A stretch of 64,000 nt of DNA from assembly GCF_963678635.1 (NCBI RefSeq), contig NC_087068.1, positions 55,336,467-55,400,466 on the forward strand. Reading direction: 5' to 3'. The notes beneath the pieces are model-generated. The model saw only the letters and a list, made by a program, of their open reading frames with translations, had not been told where the DNA came from and made no database searches. Positions 20,525 to 31,529 of the stretch are shown in pieces (the first letter of the stretch is position 1; every line of letters begins with the position of its first letter). Made by a program: the position numbers and the translations under genes. This DNA comes from Symsagittifera roscoffensis (taxonomy: Eukaryota; Xenacoelomorpha; Acoela; Convolutidae).

Positions 20525-20935
20525 AAAATTAGAGTCGAAACATAAAGTCGATTTGGTTGAAACATAAAATTGAATACAAAGTCGATACATAAAGTCTAGT
20601 TGGTCAAAGCAACCCAATTTGGTCGAGAAAGTCAAAACATATCTATGAGGAATCGAAAAAACAATTTTAAAAAAAATCGCTCGAGAAAGGCGCGAAAGAC
20701 GAAGCAAATCGAATTTTGATCGAGAAAGTCGAAACCTTTTGGAACTGGTTCGAACATAGACGAACACTTTTTTGTTGGGTCGAGCACATCAAAACGCTAA
20801 AACTTATTCGAGAAAGTCGAAACATATCAAAATTCGGTCGAGAAAGTTGAGACATACCATAATTTGGTCGAGAAAGTTGAGACATATAGGTTTTTGGAAG
20901 AGAAAGTCGAGACGTTAATTGAGCACCTCGACCCG
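20525..20935. repeat. Degenerate minisatellite, GGTCGAGAAAGTCGAAACAT unit
   Basis: About a dozen imperfect units of roughly 30-36 bp share the word TCGAGAAAGTCGAAACATA or TTGAGACATA. The array ends in GAGCACCTCGACCCGGGATA, about 45 bp downstream of the donor of exon 20983-21169. Confidence 0.75.
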
Positions 20936-20982
20936 GGATATAGGCATGATTGCATTAAGTGCGTTATCACTTATTAACTTAC

Positions 20983-21169
20983 TGGGAGAAATCGAAGCTT
21001 CGTTCGGGGTAATCGGTCACTTCGTATTCGTCCCCGACAACAGAGATGTTGAAGTGCAAACCTGTTCCGGAAGCAGTCGTCGTCACCAGATCTATCTGGC
21101 TGTTGTCTACGATGAATTCTGCCGTGAAATTGTCTGTGTGCATTGAGACATTGATCCAAAATAAGTCGC
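20983..21169 (-). CDS. Host FN3-like receptor gene, exon
   Basis: A 187-nt exon that starts with two bases of a split codon and ends with two. The acceptor is CGAAAG before GCGAC and the donor is TCCCA followed by GTAAGT. It encodes the first strands of an FN3 module (DLFWINVSMHTDNFTAEF...HFNISVV) with an NFT and an NIS glycosylation site. Its last two bases plus the first base of exon 16772-17027 restore a Gln codon. The upstream junction fits the GC donor at 22228. Confidence 0.7.
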
Positions 21170-22228
21170 CTTTCGAAACCAGACAGATATCGTTTTCATT
21201 AAGATTTCAACCTCTTACGATGATTTCATTTGGTGGCAGAATGTTTTTTCTAACCAGGTGGTTGTTTTGAAATTAAATGTTTGCCTAAAAATAGTATCTC
21301 TTTGAGAAAAATGCAACGTTTTCTGACTCCATTTTCCTGACAACAAATTCTGGCACCAAATTTCTGTCTCCGAATTTATCATAATGTTTGATCAAAAGTT
21401 TGATTCGAAGAGCAAACAAAACCAAAATGACTTGAGTAATAACAACATCTCTAAAAAAACACAGGTAAAAACTCTCAAAAATTACGAAGCTTTTTTGTTG
21501 GTTAGAACTTTAACGACAGTTGCAGATGTGAATTTTCTGCAAGGAACACTAACGACTCCACATTGTAAATACGGCTTTAATGAAAATTTTGGACCAAAAA
21601 TGAGTTTTGTTATGTAATAATTTACTAGCAGATTTGGGGAGAGGGTCAGATGGTTTGCGGACCGACCTTTTTTGCTCAAAGTTTTTTATAGTGTTTTTTG
21701 GTACCTTATCTCAAGTTCTTAAGTTCTTTAGGGGCTCCTTTGGGGCGAACATGCAATAACTTTGAGGGTAAAATGTGTTTTCTTTGTGTTTGAGGACCTC
21801 TAAAAACCAGTTTGAGACACCTAATTAAAAATTTCGAAATGTCCCACGACAAAGCTGGATGTCGCAATTAAAATCCACGGGGTGCTTTTGGGTCGTAAAG
21901 AGATTGAACTCCTTGAGGTGGGGGTGCTCCAGGGGATCTAACTTCAAACCCCTCCCAACACACAAGTGCACCTAAGCCGTTACTTTGTTTAAGTGTTCCG
22001 GGTGCGATATAAATTGCCCAGGTTGATAAAGGATAGAGGATGGTTATCTTGCAAGAGATCTTGCAAGATTCTTACAAATGATGATTACTTTGCAAGATCT
22101 TGCAACATACTGTTTATCTTGCAAGATAACCATCATATGAAGAAATTTCAAAACAAATAGCTTTGACAGCGGAAAACATCTATGCGCCGAGCCTATGAGT
22201 GTGGAATATTTTTTGCAACGATGTCTGC
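21170..22228. other. Host intron, probably GC-AG type
   Basis: Non-coding sequence between exons 22229-22373 and 20983-21169. On the minus strand it would begin GCAGAC and end GAAAG. A short direct and inverted run of CTTGCAAGAT words lies at 22050-22130. No gene is seen. Confidence 0.5.
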
Positions 22229-22373
22229 CTTGTATGTTGTAGGGACTGTAGGTGGTGAATTCAAGATGGTGCATTTCTCCAGGAGTGAAATCTGGAAGGT
22301 GCAGTACTTGCGGCTGCATTGTGATTGGGATAATCAGTTGGTCAAGTTTCTCATCCAATTCATTCACATACAC
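22229..22373 (-). CDS. Host FN3-like receptor gene, exon with GC donor
   Basis: A 145-nt exon that starts in phase 0 after TGTTAG and ends with one base before a putative GC donor (ATACAAG followed by GCAGAC). It encodes VYVNELDEKLDQ...LPDFTPGEMHHLEF, the second half of an FN3 domain with the L.PG motif. Both junctions keep the frame: ...SFNIGY(VL) from exon 24348-24567 precedes it, and a Gly codon split 1+2 leads into exon 20983-21169. No GT donor gives this continuity. Confidence 0.6.
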
Positions 22374-22526
22374 CTAACACAAGACTTATACACATGGCGT
22401 TGTGGCGCTCCGGTAGTGATTGTGCCCAGCAATCATCTGAGTGCTGGTTCAAATCACTTTTGCGCTTTAACTTGCATAGTGAGCTCTTGCAAAGTAAGTC
22501 ATAGCTTAAATCATCGCTGGTTATAC

Positions 22527-23168
22527 CCCGCACTGACAAAAATGGATTAGGATTGAGTTTAGTATGAAAAAAGTCCGTTGATTAAATTTAGATTGATTTT
22601 AGATAAGGGGATTAAAACTGATTTAAATAGATTCAAATCATTTTTTTTCCTTCACGTGTCATCAGTTTCAAGTTTTTATTGCATTTATTCATTGCCTATC
22701 ATTTTTAATTTTACATCCATAGCGTATTGAAAAAACCAAATAAAAAGAACAAAATATTGATAAACTTCTATGATTTCATTGCATATTTTCGAGCTTAAAA
22801 TCTGATTGATGTGGATCATTTTGTTGAGTTCTATAACATCTGGCAAGTGTTTTTATAACCCATGTGTTTTTACTGAGAAAAAAATCGACAATAAATTAAT
22901 TCAATTATTTATTCTCAAGAGTATGTTTTTTTGCCTTGTTAGCAAAAAAATTGAGTTTAGTGAGTCTGAAAATCCATGCAAATTGATTCAAATTGATTTC
23001 TAAGACACTTAACTTGATCCAATTTTTTTCAAAAAAAGATCAATTTAAATCGATTTAAAAACCATTTAAGTTCGTAAGTTGTACATTGTTAATCGATTTG
23101 GATCGTTTTAAAATCGATTAAAAATCAATTTAAAGCAATCCGAAACTAGTTTCTTTCGTCAGTGCGGG
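22527..23168. repeat. Inverted-repeat element, CCCGCACTGA family
   Basis: A 642-bp non-coding element with ends CCCGCACTGACAAAAATGG and TTTCGTCAGTGCGGG. The interior is rich in AAATCGATTTAAA-type words. A larger relative (CCCGCACCGAAG ends) is at 48101-49212. No clear target duplication was seen. Confidence 0.65.
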
Positions 23169-23207
23169 ACGCGCTCTTGTCAACCTAAATTATTATATTA
23201 ACCTTCG

Positions 23208-23552
23208 GGCTTTTTTCCTTTTCCCCCACCTGCAATTTTTTATAAGTAAAGTTACTATCCACACTGTCTGATTATTATGAAAATAGACATGCGGACTAAT
23301 TAGGCAATGACAAACCCATTTGGTCTTATTAATTAACCATTAATTCACCTTTTTACTTCCCCCCCCGCCTCGCCTAGCCATCATTTTTATGGTGTAACAA
23401 GGGACTATTGAAAGTTAAGTATCGATACCGATTGTGTTTGTCATGGTGTAATTAGTCCGCCAGCTAATTTTTAAGTTTTCTCACAATCGGACAACGTGAA
23501 CAAAAAATTGTTTTCAAAAACTAGAAGGTGGGGGGGGGGGGGAATAAGAGCC
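23208..23552. repeat. MITE, GGCTCTTTTT family, longer copy
   Basis: The ends GGGCTTTTTTCCTTTTCCCCC and GGGGGAATAAGAGCC, and the interior (GGACTAATTAGGCAATGACAAAC), match the copy at 23995-24192. A related interior piece occurs at about 32010-32140 and in its duplicate at 39996-40126. Target duplication not clear. Confidence 0.6.
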
Positions 23553-23994
23553 ATATTGGTTAGCTATTTGGCTTTTTAATCGTGAAATATCATTAGGTGA
23601 CTCTAAGTATCAATTAAACAACCTTAGTCGAATAAAATCAGAATCAAATTTTCTCTATTCCCCATCATCCTGCCTAAAAAGACCAAGCATTTTTTTATCA
23701 TTTTTTTAAGTTTTCTTCTTTTACAAAAAATTGTAGCCGGAGGAACGTAGGAGCATTATAGCTCTTGCTAGCTAACAACTACTATTTTAGACAAATTTTT
23801 TGTCATTTTTTATAATCATCATTTTTTTTGAAAAAAAAAATGGCAAAATTTATCGAGAAAACAATGAGAATAGGACAAAATCATCACTACACTTTCTCAA
23901 TCGGCTATTTTCCAGTTTCCTACCCGCTTTGATTTTTTCTGAAAATTTTTATATGCAAAATTATTTAAAATGATTTTTCAAGTTATAAACTGCA

Positions 23995-24192
23995 GGCTCT
24001 TTTTCTTTTCCCCCACCAGTGAAACTTTACTACTAAAATTTTGTTCACACTATCGAGTTGTTACAAAAATTGGTATGTGGACTAATTAAGCAATGACAAA
24101 CATATTTGATCTTCATGCTTAACCTTGTAAAAGCCCTGGTTACAACATACAAATGATGCATATGCGAGGTGGGGGGAAAAGGAAAAAGAGCC
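23995..24192. repeat. 198-bp MITE with 8-bp target duplication AAACTGCA (hAT-like)
   Basis: Terminal inverted repeats of about 24 bp (GGCTCTTTTTCTTTTCCCC... and ...AAAAGGAAAAAGAGCC) are flanked by a perfect 8-bp direct repeat AAACTGCA at 23987-23994 and 24193-24200. An 8-bp duplication is typical of hAT transposases. Non-coding. Confidence 0.88.
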
Positions 24193-24347
24193 AAACTGCA
24201 TTAAAATTGATCAGTGTGACCAGGTGCACAATTTTTTTAAACCTTTTTTACATATAAAATGCCGTGTGAACAATTTTTGAACAGCTGTAATTTTTAATTT
24301 TACGAGGGGTGGGAAACTGGAAAAATCTTGCAGCCTATCAATCTTAC

Positions 24348-24567
24348 TAATACGTATCCTATGTTGAAGGAACACTCGACGTCTACTGAGAAGTCCTCCC
24401 AATTGATCACTGCATCGGGCACAAAGAAGAGTGCGGGGGGTCTCGTGTAGCCTTCGAGGGAGAAATTTCTGACGAGGGGGACTTGCCCTTTGCTGTATGC
24501 TAGCACAGTTATGTTGTATTTGTCTCCTGGCATCAGATTTGTGAAACTTATTTCACCAAGAGAAGAA
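24348..24567 (-). CDS. Host FN3-like receptor gene, exon
   Basis: A 220-nt exon that begins with one base of a split codon after TTTTCAG and ends in phase 0 at GTAAGA. A donor six bases upstream, GTATTAG, is an in-frame alternative ending at 24354. It encodes SFTNLMPGDKYNITVLAYSKG, a typical FN3 F-G strand, then the next domain start (FFVPDAVINWEDFSVDVECSFNIG). NIT and NFS are potential glycosylation sites. The upstream junction with 27240-27570 does not resolve: this exon needs two incoming bases, while the best GT donor there leaves one. Confidence 0.75.
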
Positions 24568-24737
24568 CTGAAAAGGATCAATAATTGTTTTTTTTTGTTC
24601 GGGGTAAAATTACTCGACTGTGCTTGGGAAGTTTCCTAGGCTCCCCCCACGTACCATATAAGCATCAAATTCAAGGTAAAGCGAGGGATTGAAGAGGGTT
24701 ATTAAATTTGACCAATGTAAGTTGCCATGGTCTAGTC

Positions 24738-24928
24738 CAGGGGAGGATCTAGGATTTTGTGAAGGGGATTGCAGATTTTCGAAAATTTTATCGCCTTTAC
24801 TGTAGGTCGACTAAATTGATTTTCCGAACGCTCCCGGAACACTATTAGGACCCTATAATGACCAAAAATCTTGCACCGATTTGGTTGGTGAGGGGTCCCC
24901 CCTTTTTTTCCCCTTAAATCCGCCCCTG
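24738..24928. repeat. hAT-like MITE, CAGGGGCGGATCTAGG family
   Basis: The ends CAGGGGAGGATCTAGGATT and AAATCCGCCCCTG are flanked by an imperfect 8-bp duplication (GTCTAGTC / GTCTAATT). Related copies: 19033-19371, 53363-53727 and 55299-55751. Non-coding. Confidence 0.75.
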
Positions 24929-27239
24929 GTCTAATTAATCCTAATAGACATTTTTGTAACAAACAGTCAAGGTAAACGAAGAAATACTTGTAAACGTTCG
25001 TAGACGGGGGACGGGAGGAAAACAGTCGTTTCTTAAGCCAAAAAAAAAGAAACTATCCCAGCATAATTCCACAAAAGTCATAGTTAATAAAATCTAAAAA
25101 AAATTGACAAAGAGTTAAATTCAAAAGAAAAATTAAAAGTCATAGCCAAAAACTTGATACCAGCTAAAATCTTTCCAAATTAAAGAGGCAAGCTATTTGC
25201 TTCCACTTTTGGCCCTTATGCTACTTGAAACTCAATTTGCTACTTAGTAGAATGATCCTTCAACGACAATCATTGCTGATTTAGTGTTACTTGTTCCAAA
25301 TTTTGAAGAAAATAAGGAATATATATATATGATTTGGGTGGGTTTTTTGTTCATTCTGACCAGTTCTCAATAGTTTTCTTTGGGTCGTTCGATGCGTGGA
25401 TCTGCGCGTCGCCAGAAGAGGTGGGTTCATCACTAGTCTATGAGAATTAACGTTTTCTGTGAAACAATCAGTAACAGACTAACGTGACTATAAGAGCGCT
25501 GTGATTTTTTGACGCTGAAATTAACGGCAATTATTTATTGGGAGTTATCCCGCAGCACAAAATTTTTCCAAGCTCAATTGAGGCCGGCCAACTATTCTTA
25601 TTATTAAATCCATAAACGATTCCTAATATTGAGCTTAAAATTCAGAGTTTGTCAAAATTTCTGTAACCGAAAACTATTCGAGACCAGTTTATGGACAGTC
25701 GGAACATTCAGTGCTTTGAACTGATACGAGTAGTCTTCTTTCATCTATTAACGCAATTGATTAACCTGTCCATTATTGATGAATCAGCGATAAATTGGTC
25801 AACATTTAATCAGCAAGGTTGCGTTAATGAATTAGCCCTGGGGTTTCTAAGACTTTTACTTATTACTGGATGAAATGAAGAAACTTAAAATGTGCAAATG
25901 TACAATACTCACTGAAATGAAATAATTTGTAAGTAAAATCTTAAAAGATCTCGTAAGACTGCGTGGATTTTTGAAAAAAAATGACCTAACATTCTCTCAA
26001 AAACACATTCTCTAAAATACATTCTCTCAAAAAAAAGTTTTAGTTTTCCACTACTTTCTATGAATGAGATCCTAAGACATTTTCGGCTAACTAAAAACTC
26101 ATCTAAGAAAGTTTTATCTGAGAAATGCATGCAGTATAGTTAGTAAAGTTATTGAATAGTACGTAGCTTAAGACTGACTAATCAAAACGGTAGTCAAAAA
26201 AGCAAGCAACAAATGACAGATCTCGGAATTGTTCGAACCTTGAAAGAATTAATTCACCTTAAAAGTTGTTTATTGTTCCGTCTTTCAACACGAAAGTAAC
26301 GGAATATTTGTGCTCGGGGTGGGTTTTTTTTTCTTCAGACAAATTTCGACTTTTCAACTAGCCATTTTTGACGGAATTTTTTAAAATCATTCGAAAAGTA
26401 TTGCTGTCCTGAGCTCAAATTTGAAAAGTTATTTCACCTGTGATCACTTTTTGGAAAGTTATGGGGGTTTAAAGATTGCCTTTTTGGCCAATTTGGGACA
26501 ATTAACGCGCGATATATTTCGCGCTATTAAAGCGTAAGCGGAGAGTTAATTCGTCTTAGAAATCATTCCAAATTGGTTGAAAGAAGCATATTTGCAATAA
26601 TTGATTTGTTACAAGCAGCGAAATCTATCCTTTTGTACTTTATATGGCGTGTGGAGGGATGATTTTTATAAAAAATAGTTTAAATTTTAGAAAAAAAAAA
26701 TTTCATTTTTTTGTTACATTAAGTTTTTGAATGTTATTACTGCTCCATAAACCTTAAAAGGCAGTCGGAACATTCAGGGCTTCGCCCTGATACGAGCAGT
26801 CTTGTTTGATATGAAACACGGAGAAAGTTATGCTAAACACGCATTTCAAAAAGTTGTCACAATAAGACGTGATTTTTTCCTTCTATTCCGTTTTGTTTGA
26901 TCTTTCTGGAAAAAGTTGGACTGGTGTTTGAAATTTTGCCTTAGTTTGACAAATGCAGCATAAATGCGCATATATGTTTTAATTTCAGACGATTGGTGTT
27001 GATTGAGAACTTCGATTTACTGGTCGCTTTGTGAGAAAAAATGCCAATTTTTCGCGTTTACTTGATGATAATGTCATCAAGATTTCAAATAAGAAATCGA
27101 TAATTGTCTTAAAAAAAACACGAGCACAAATAGTCGTGTATACTTTTTTCGACTGTCGTAATAGATCATTTGAAAAATCTAATAGACAGGAAACAAGCGG
27201 TGTGAAAAAACAAAACCAACTTGTATTCTTTTTCTTCAC
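24929..27239. other. Host intron sequence with a repeated hairpin motif
   Basis: AT-rich non-coding DNA. A 42-bp motif (CAGTCGGAACATTCAG...GATACGAG.AGTCTT) occurs at 25696-25737 and 26762-26803. The second copy contains the hairpin TCAGGG-CTTCG-CCCTGA. An exon linking 27240 to 24567 in phase was sought here and not found. Confidence 0.5.
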
Positions 27240-27570
27240 TGTAAATTGATCCTGATATGTCTCCAATGTAGGAAAACACCACCTTGCTTCCAGTTCCCGG
27301 CTCAAATTCAAAATCGAAGAACACAATTTCAGTCTCTAGCCAACGGACATCCATTTCAAAACGATGTTCGTCGGCAGTAAATGTGGGCTGGTTCACCTCT
27401 AAAATATCACTGAAGAGTCCCCTCGATTCGGTCTGGAAGTAGAATGTGTAGTCTTCGCCGGCTGTTAGCCCCGTGAAATTGAACCCGTTATCACTTGTCG
27501 GTGGCGATTCCTCGCATTTGTTTTCAGCACTGCAGTTTTCTCCAGCTGGTTCAGACCAGAATATGAATTT
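27240..27570 (-). CDS. Host FN3-like receptor gene, exon
   Basis: A 331-nt exon starting in phase 0 after GCTTATAG. It encodes the second half of an FN3 module (CSAENKCEE..., then GLTAGEDYTFYFQTESRG) and the first strands of the next (VRWLETEIVFFDFEFEP, then VVFSYIGD). Joining exon 34154-34298 or 42140-42284 (...SWQLSGCAE) directly to its KFIFWSEP gives an uninterrupted domain. The donor is uncertain: TTTACA followed by GTGAAG is best but leaves one base, which does not fit exon 24348-24567. Confidence 0.75.
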
Positions 27571-27993
27571 CTATAAGCACGAAAATAGTTAACTAGTTGC
27601 AACACAAGGGTCGATCAGGGTCAAAACTGACGATTTGGACAGATTATGTTTTTACCGATTGACACACGTGTAGTTTTTAGTTTTTTTTCCGTAAATTTCG
27701 ACGGCATAGTTAACAAAAACATCAACTGGCAAACTGCATAGAAAACTTAAGCTAAACACTCACTGTTATAACTAAAAACTCATTAAAGTCAACTGTAGCT
27801 GTCTTTGATTGCGGTCGCCAAGTGAACGACATATGGCTTGACCCGATTTTTTTAACTATCAGGGGGGGGGGGGGGGGTAGTGGTAGTTAAAACGATCATC
27901 TCGACCTATTTTTGAGGAAAGGATAACATTTTTTTAAAAAAGTTTTCCAGAAAATTTAAAGCGGCGCAGAAAATTTGGTCAAATTGAGGGCTT
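27571..27993. other. Host intron with poly-G tract
   Basis: Non-coding. A run of about 17 G lies at 27860-27877. Confidence 0.5.
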
Positions 27994-28081
27994 TTATAGA
28001 AAGTTGAAAAAGCTCAGAAAATCAAAATGGTCCATCTGCTCTAAGAAAAAATTGACAAAATTATATCTTTTCCATCCCAGC

Positions 28082-28540
28082 TGTTGCAGCGCAAATGTAA
28101 GCGACAGTATTTATGCGAATAATGGTACAAAAACTTAACCAAATAAAGTCAAGCGCATAAGACCAGATGACCAACCGGTCTAAAACAAAAATTAGAGATA
28201 TGTCGACTGGTTCGGCGTGGGTTCGAGTCCTCCATACCCTCATCCTTATAAATGTAAACCGGAGGGACTATAGCCCCACTTGACCTTTTTAACCAATTTT
28301 TCGCACTAATACGGTTCAGCCTGATGAAGGCTGACCGTCAAAAAGAGCAATTTGTCTCAAGAACAAATACTGGCCATTTTGAAGGCTTACCTTGAGTTAT
28401 TTAGGTCATTATGGGCGATGTTACTGATGTTTAAGTATGTTAAAGCTCGTTGTGTTTACAAGTGTTTCAGAGATAATTTGCCTAGAAAATACTCGTTAAT
28501 TCAATTGCTTTTCTTTGTTTTGTTGAGATTAGCGCGTACA
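28082..28540 (+). repeat. BEL/Pao 5' LTR, copy 1
   Basis: 459 bp, from TGTTGCAGCGC to GCGCGTACA. It carries a tRNA-like B box GGTTCGAGTCC at 28220-28230 and a degenerate A box at 28168-28178. TGGCGCCCC (putative primer binding site) follows at 28544. Confidence 0.8.
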
Positions 28541-28779
28541 TTCTGGCGCCCCACAAGGGACAATAACCCTTGAGCCGATCGTGACTGGTATCTCCCGCAT
28601 CATATGGTGTTGAATCTTAACAGACCCGTAAGGTGCGACGAGTCCTCAATGGTGCACTGAAGTGTCATGGCGCTTCCTTGAATAAGTCTCTGTTGCTTGG
28701 CCCGGATCTACTTCAAAATCTCATTTTTGTACATTCTGGATTCCGTCAGCAGAATTAAGCCGTTTTATTTGATATTGAA

Positions 28780-31370
28780 GTGATGTTTTTACAGGTTAGA
28801 GTCCAAGATGAAGAAGATCAAACTTTGCTCCGGTTTTTGAGGCGGGAGGACCTCAAATCAAGTGTGGTGGTCCACTAATATACGCGCGTCACATTTTTGA
28901 CGCTCGTCATTCGCCGGCTCCTGCAATTTTCGCTCTGCAAAAGACTGCATCTGATCGTCAAACTGAGTACCCCGAAACTGCTAAAGCTGTTGTCCAGAAG
29001 TTTTATACGGATGACTGCCTGGATTCTTTTCAAAGTAGTGATCAAGCCTTGAAATTAGGTAGGAACTTCGTCTCCTTTCTCAAACTAGGGGGGTTTCAAC
29101 AGACAAAAATTGCCAAAAACGTGCCCGGTGTGAGAACCGCTCTTGATCCGGACAACCGTGAGTCCAATTTCCCTGTTAAGATTCTTTGTAAGATTTCAAA
29201 ATTCCAACCTCGGCCTTGAGTGGGATCACGTAAAACATACCTTAGTCATTAGTAGATGTGTTAATCGTCCACTAGACAACTCAATCAGTCAGCGTACTGT
29301 GTTGAGTTTTGTTTCCTCTGCTTTTGATTCAGTTGGATTAGTAGCTTCGTATACTGTGAGGGCTCGCTTCCTGTTAAATATATATGGCGGATGTGTGGTC
29401 AAAATGGGACGATGATCTCCCAGAGGAAATCAGAAAGCAGTTCCTTAAGTGCAACACGGGTGTTTCAGTGTTAGATTCTCTGACAATACCTCGTAGCTAT
29501 TTCACTGAAAATGTTGCCCGAAAAAAGCTTCACATGTTCGGTGATAGTTCGATGAATATTTTCTGCGCCGTCTTTTTCTTCGTGAGCGACTTACGAGTTC
29601 ACTTAAGACCGAATTAGCCTTTACTCGCGTAGCGCCTATTAAAGCGCTGTCTATTTCAAAAAAAGAGCTTCAAGCGGCTCTTCCTGCAACCCGTTTGAAA
29701 CAAGAAAGCTTTGAAAGTCCTTCTTTCAAATTTTTACACATTTTCATCTGGAAGGACAGTACCACTGTTCTGCAGTGACTTAACTCATGTAATAGCTTAC
29801 GCGTTTTTGTTGGTAATCGAAATGGTGAGATTCTTGAGCCTACCACTACTGATCAGTGGCATCAGCTACTTACTGATACCGGTACACGAGTGATTTCTTC
29901 GGAAGCCCTCAAAGAAAGCAGCTGGGTTAATGGCCCAAGTATACTGTGGACCACTGATTGCTGATTCGCCGTTCAAACACGATACAAGAGTTATCGATAC
30001 GATAAGACTCAAAGAAACTATATATGATGCCTGTACTTGAAAAATCGTCAAAATACTTTGTCGTTGTTTTGACAGGCAAAAATTTCCCATTCGGAAATGG
30101 GAGAGATTCAATTCAAATGTTAAATGCAAGCGAGCAGTAGTATTTTTGTTGGAATGGTTGCCATCCCATAAGTAATTCCGATCGAGTTCATTAAAAGTTA
30201 TCGACACGTGTGAGTTGGGCATTGCTGAGCGGAAACTCATTTATCTGTCCCAGTGTGAAACATTCCCTAGCAAGCTAAAACTTCTAGGTTCCGGCAAAAC
30301 TGTCTTAAGTAATAATCAGATCGCCAAGTTTTTGCCGTTCATTAGCCCATCTGGCATCTGTCGCTCGACTGGGCGCATCAGCTGTTTGGGTAAAAAACCG
30401 ATTTCGATTGCAAGCATCCACTATACTTTGTGCACATCACGCTGTTGTTCGGTTGTTGGTTAGACACTTGCACGCTAGGAACTTCCACTAAAGCTTGGAT
30501 TAAATGCGAGCGGTGGTCAATTTGAAATACGTTGGGTTATAATTGCACAGGTTGCTGCAAAATATTGAAAAAAAAACTGCGTTACGTGTCGAGATGCAAA
30601 GCACATACAGTAACTCCTTTTATGTCCGATTTGTCTATTGAAAGGCTGGGTTACAAGCATCCTGCTTTCTCTAACACAGGTGTTGAATACTCGGGGCCGT
30701 TTTTAGTTCCGATCCGCAAAAGTACTGAAAAAATATGGGCCTTTTTGTTTACCTGCTTCACCACTAGAACGTTATACATTGAAGTTATCCCCTCTCTCGA
30801 CACAAGCTCTTGTGTTATGGGCGTAGAGAGATTTTTTGCACGTCGTGGTACTCCGAGTACCTTCAAGTCCGACAACGGCACGAACTTCGTTGGCGCTCAG
30901 AAAGAGCTCTTAGCCTGCATTGAGAGTTGGAATGAGCTCGCTCCCTTTTTTTTGTTCAGAAAGGGATCAAGTGGATGTTGAATCCACCCAGTGCACCGCA
31001 CCTTGGCGGCTCCTGGGAGCAGTTAGTTAGAAGTTTCAGCTGTGCACTGTATGACGTCCTAGGCAATGGAAGAGTAACTGAGGAGGTCCTTGTTGAGCAG
31101 TCACCAAATGCAAAATGCCTTGTTTAGCAGTCACTAGAGGCGTTGACCCCGAACGATTTTATACTTAGTCCACACGCACAATGTTTCCCGTCGCTAAGTT
31201 TTGAAGAAAAAATCGACCATAAGAAGCGGTACGCTGGAGCGCAATCATACGCTAACGCAATATGGACACGCTGGATGCTTGAATACGTTCCTTCCCTCAA
31301 AAAAAGGGGAAAGTGGCACAAGCAACCAGATCTTAAGTTGAAAGCTGGCGCTTGGTTTGGGTCATAGAGC
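28780..31370 (+). pseudogene. pol: BEL/Pao pol remnant: RT, RNase H, integrase (copy 1)
   Basis: Pieces in several frames follow the order of Pao-type pol. RT: ARHIFDARHSPAPAIFAL and the catalytic FYTDDCLDSF near 29008. RT/RNase H connection: RTVLSFVSSAFDSVGL near 29300. RNase H: LHMFGDSS near 29530. Integrase: HPAFSNTGVEYSGPF near 30660, FKSDNGTNFVG (second Asp) near 30870 and PHLGGSWEQLVR near 31000, then C-terminal WMLEYVPSLKKRGKW near 31275. Stops and shifts break it throughout, so it is not functional. Confidence 0.85.
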
Positions 31371-31529
31371 CTGACAGCCCCCGTGGACACTACGCACTCG
31401 CACATATCGTCAGACTGCACTACGTCAATTACGAATGCGCAAGATCCGCAGACATACAGACCGTTACGCGTGACTGACCCGCCCGACCGTAAAAAACGCT
31501 CCCGTCATTCCTTGTTTGGGGGCGGTGAA

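Noticed and set aside
20530-20940. CRISPR-like array
   Set aside because: Units are degenerate and contiguous without constant repeats and unique spacers, and the context is animal intron DNA.
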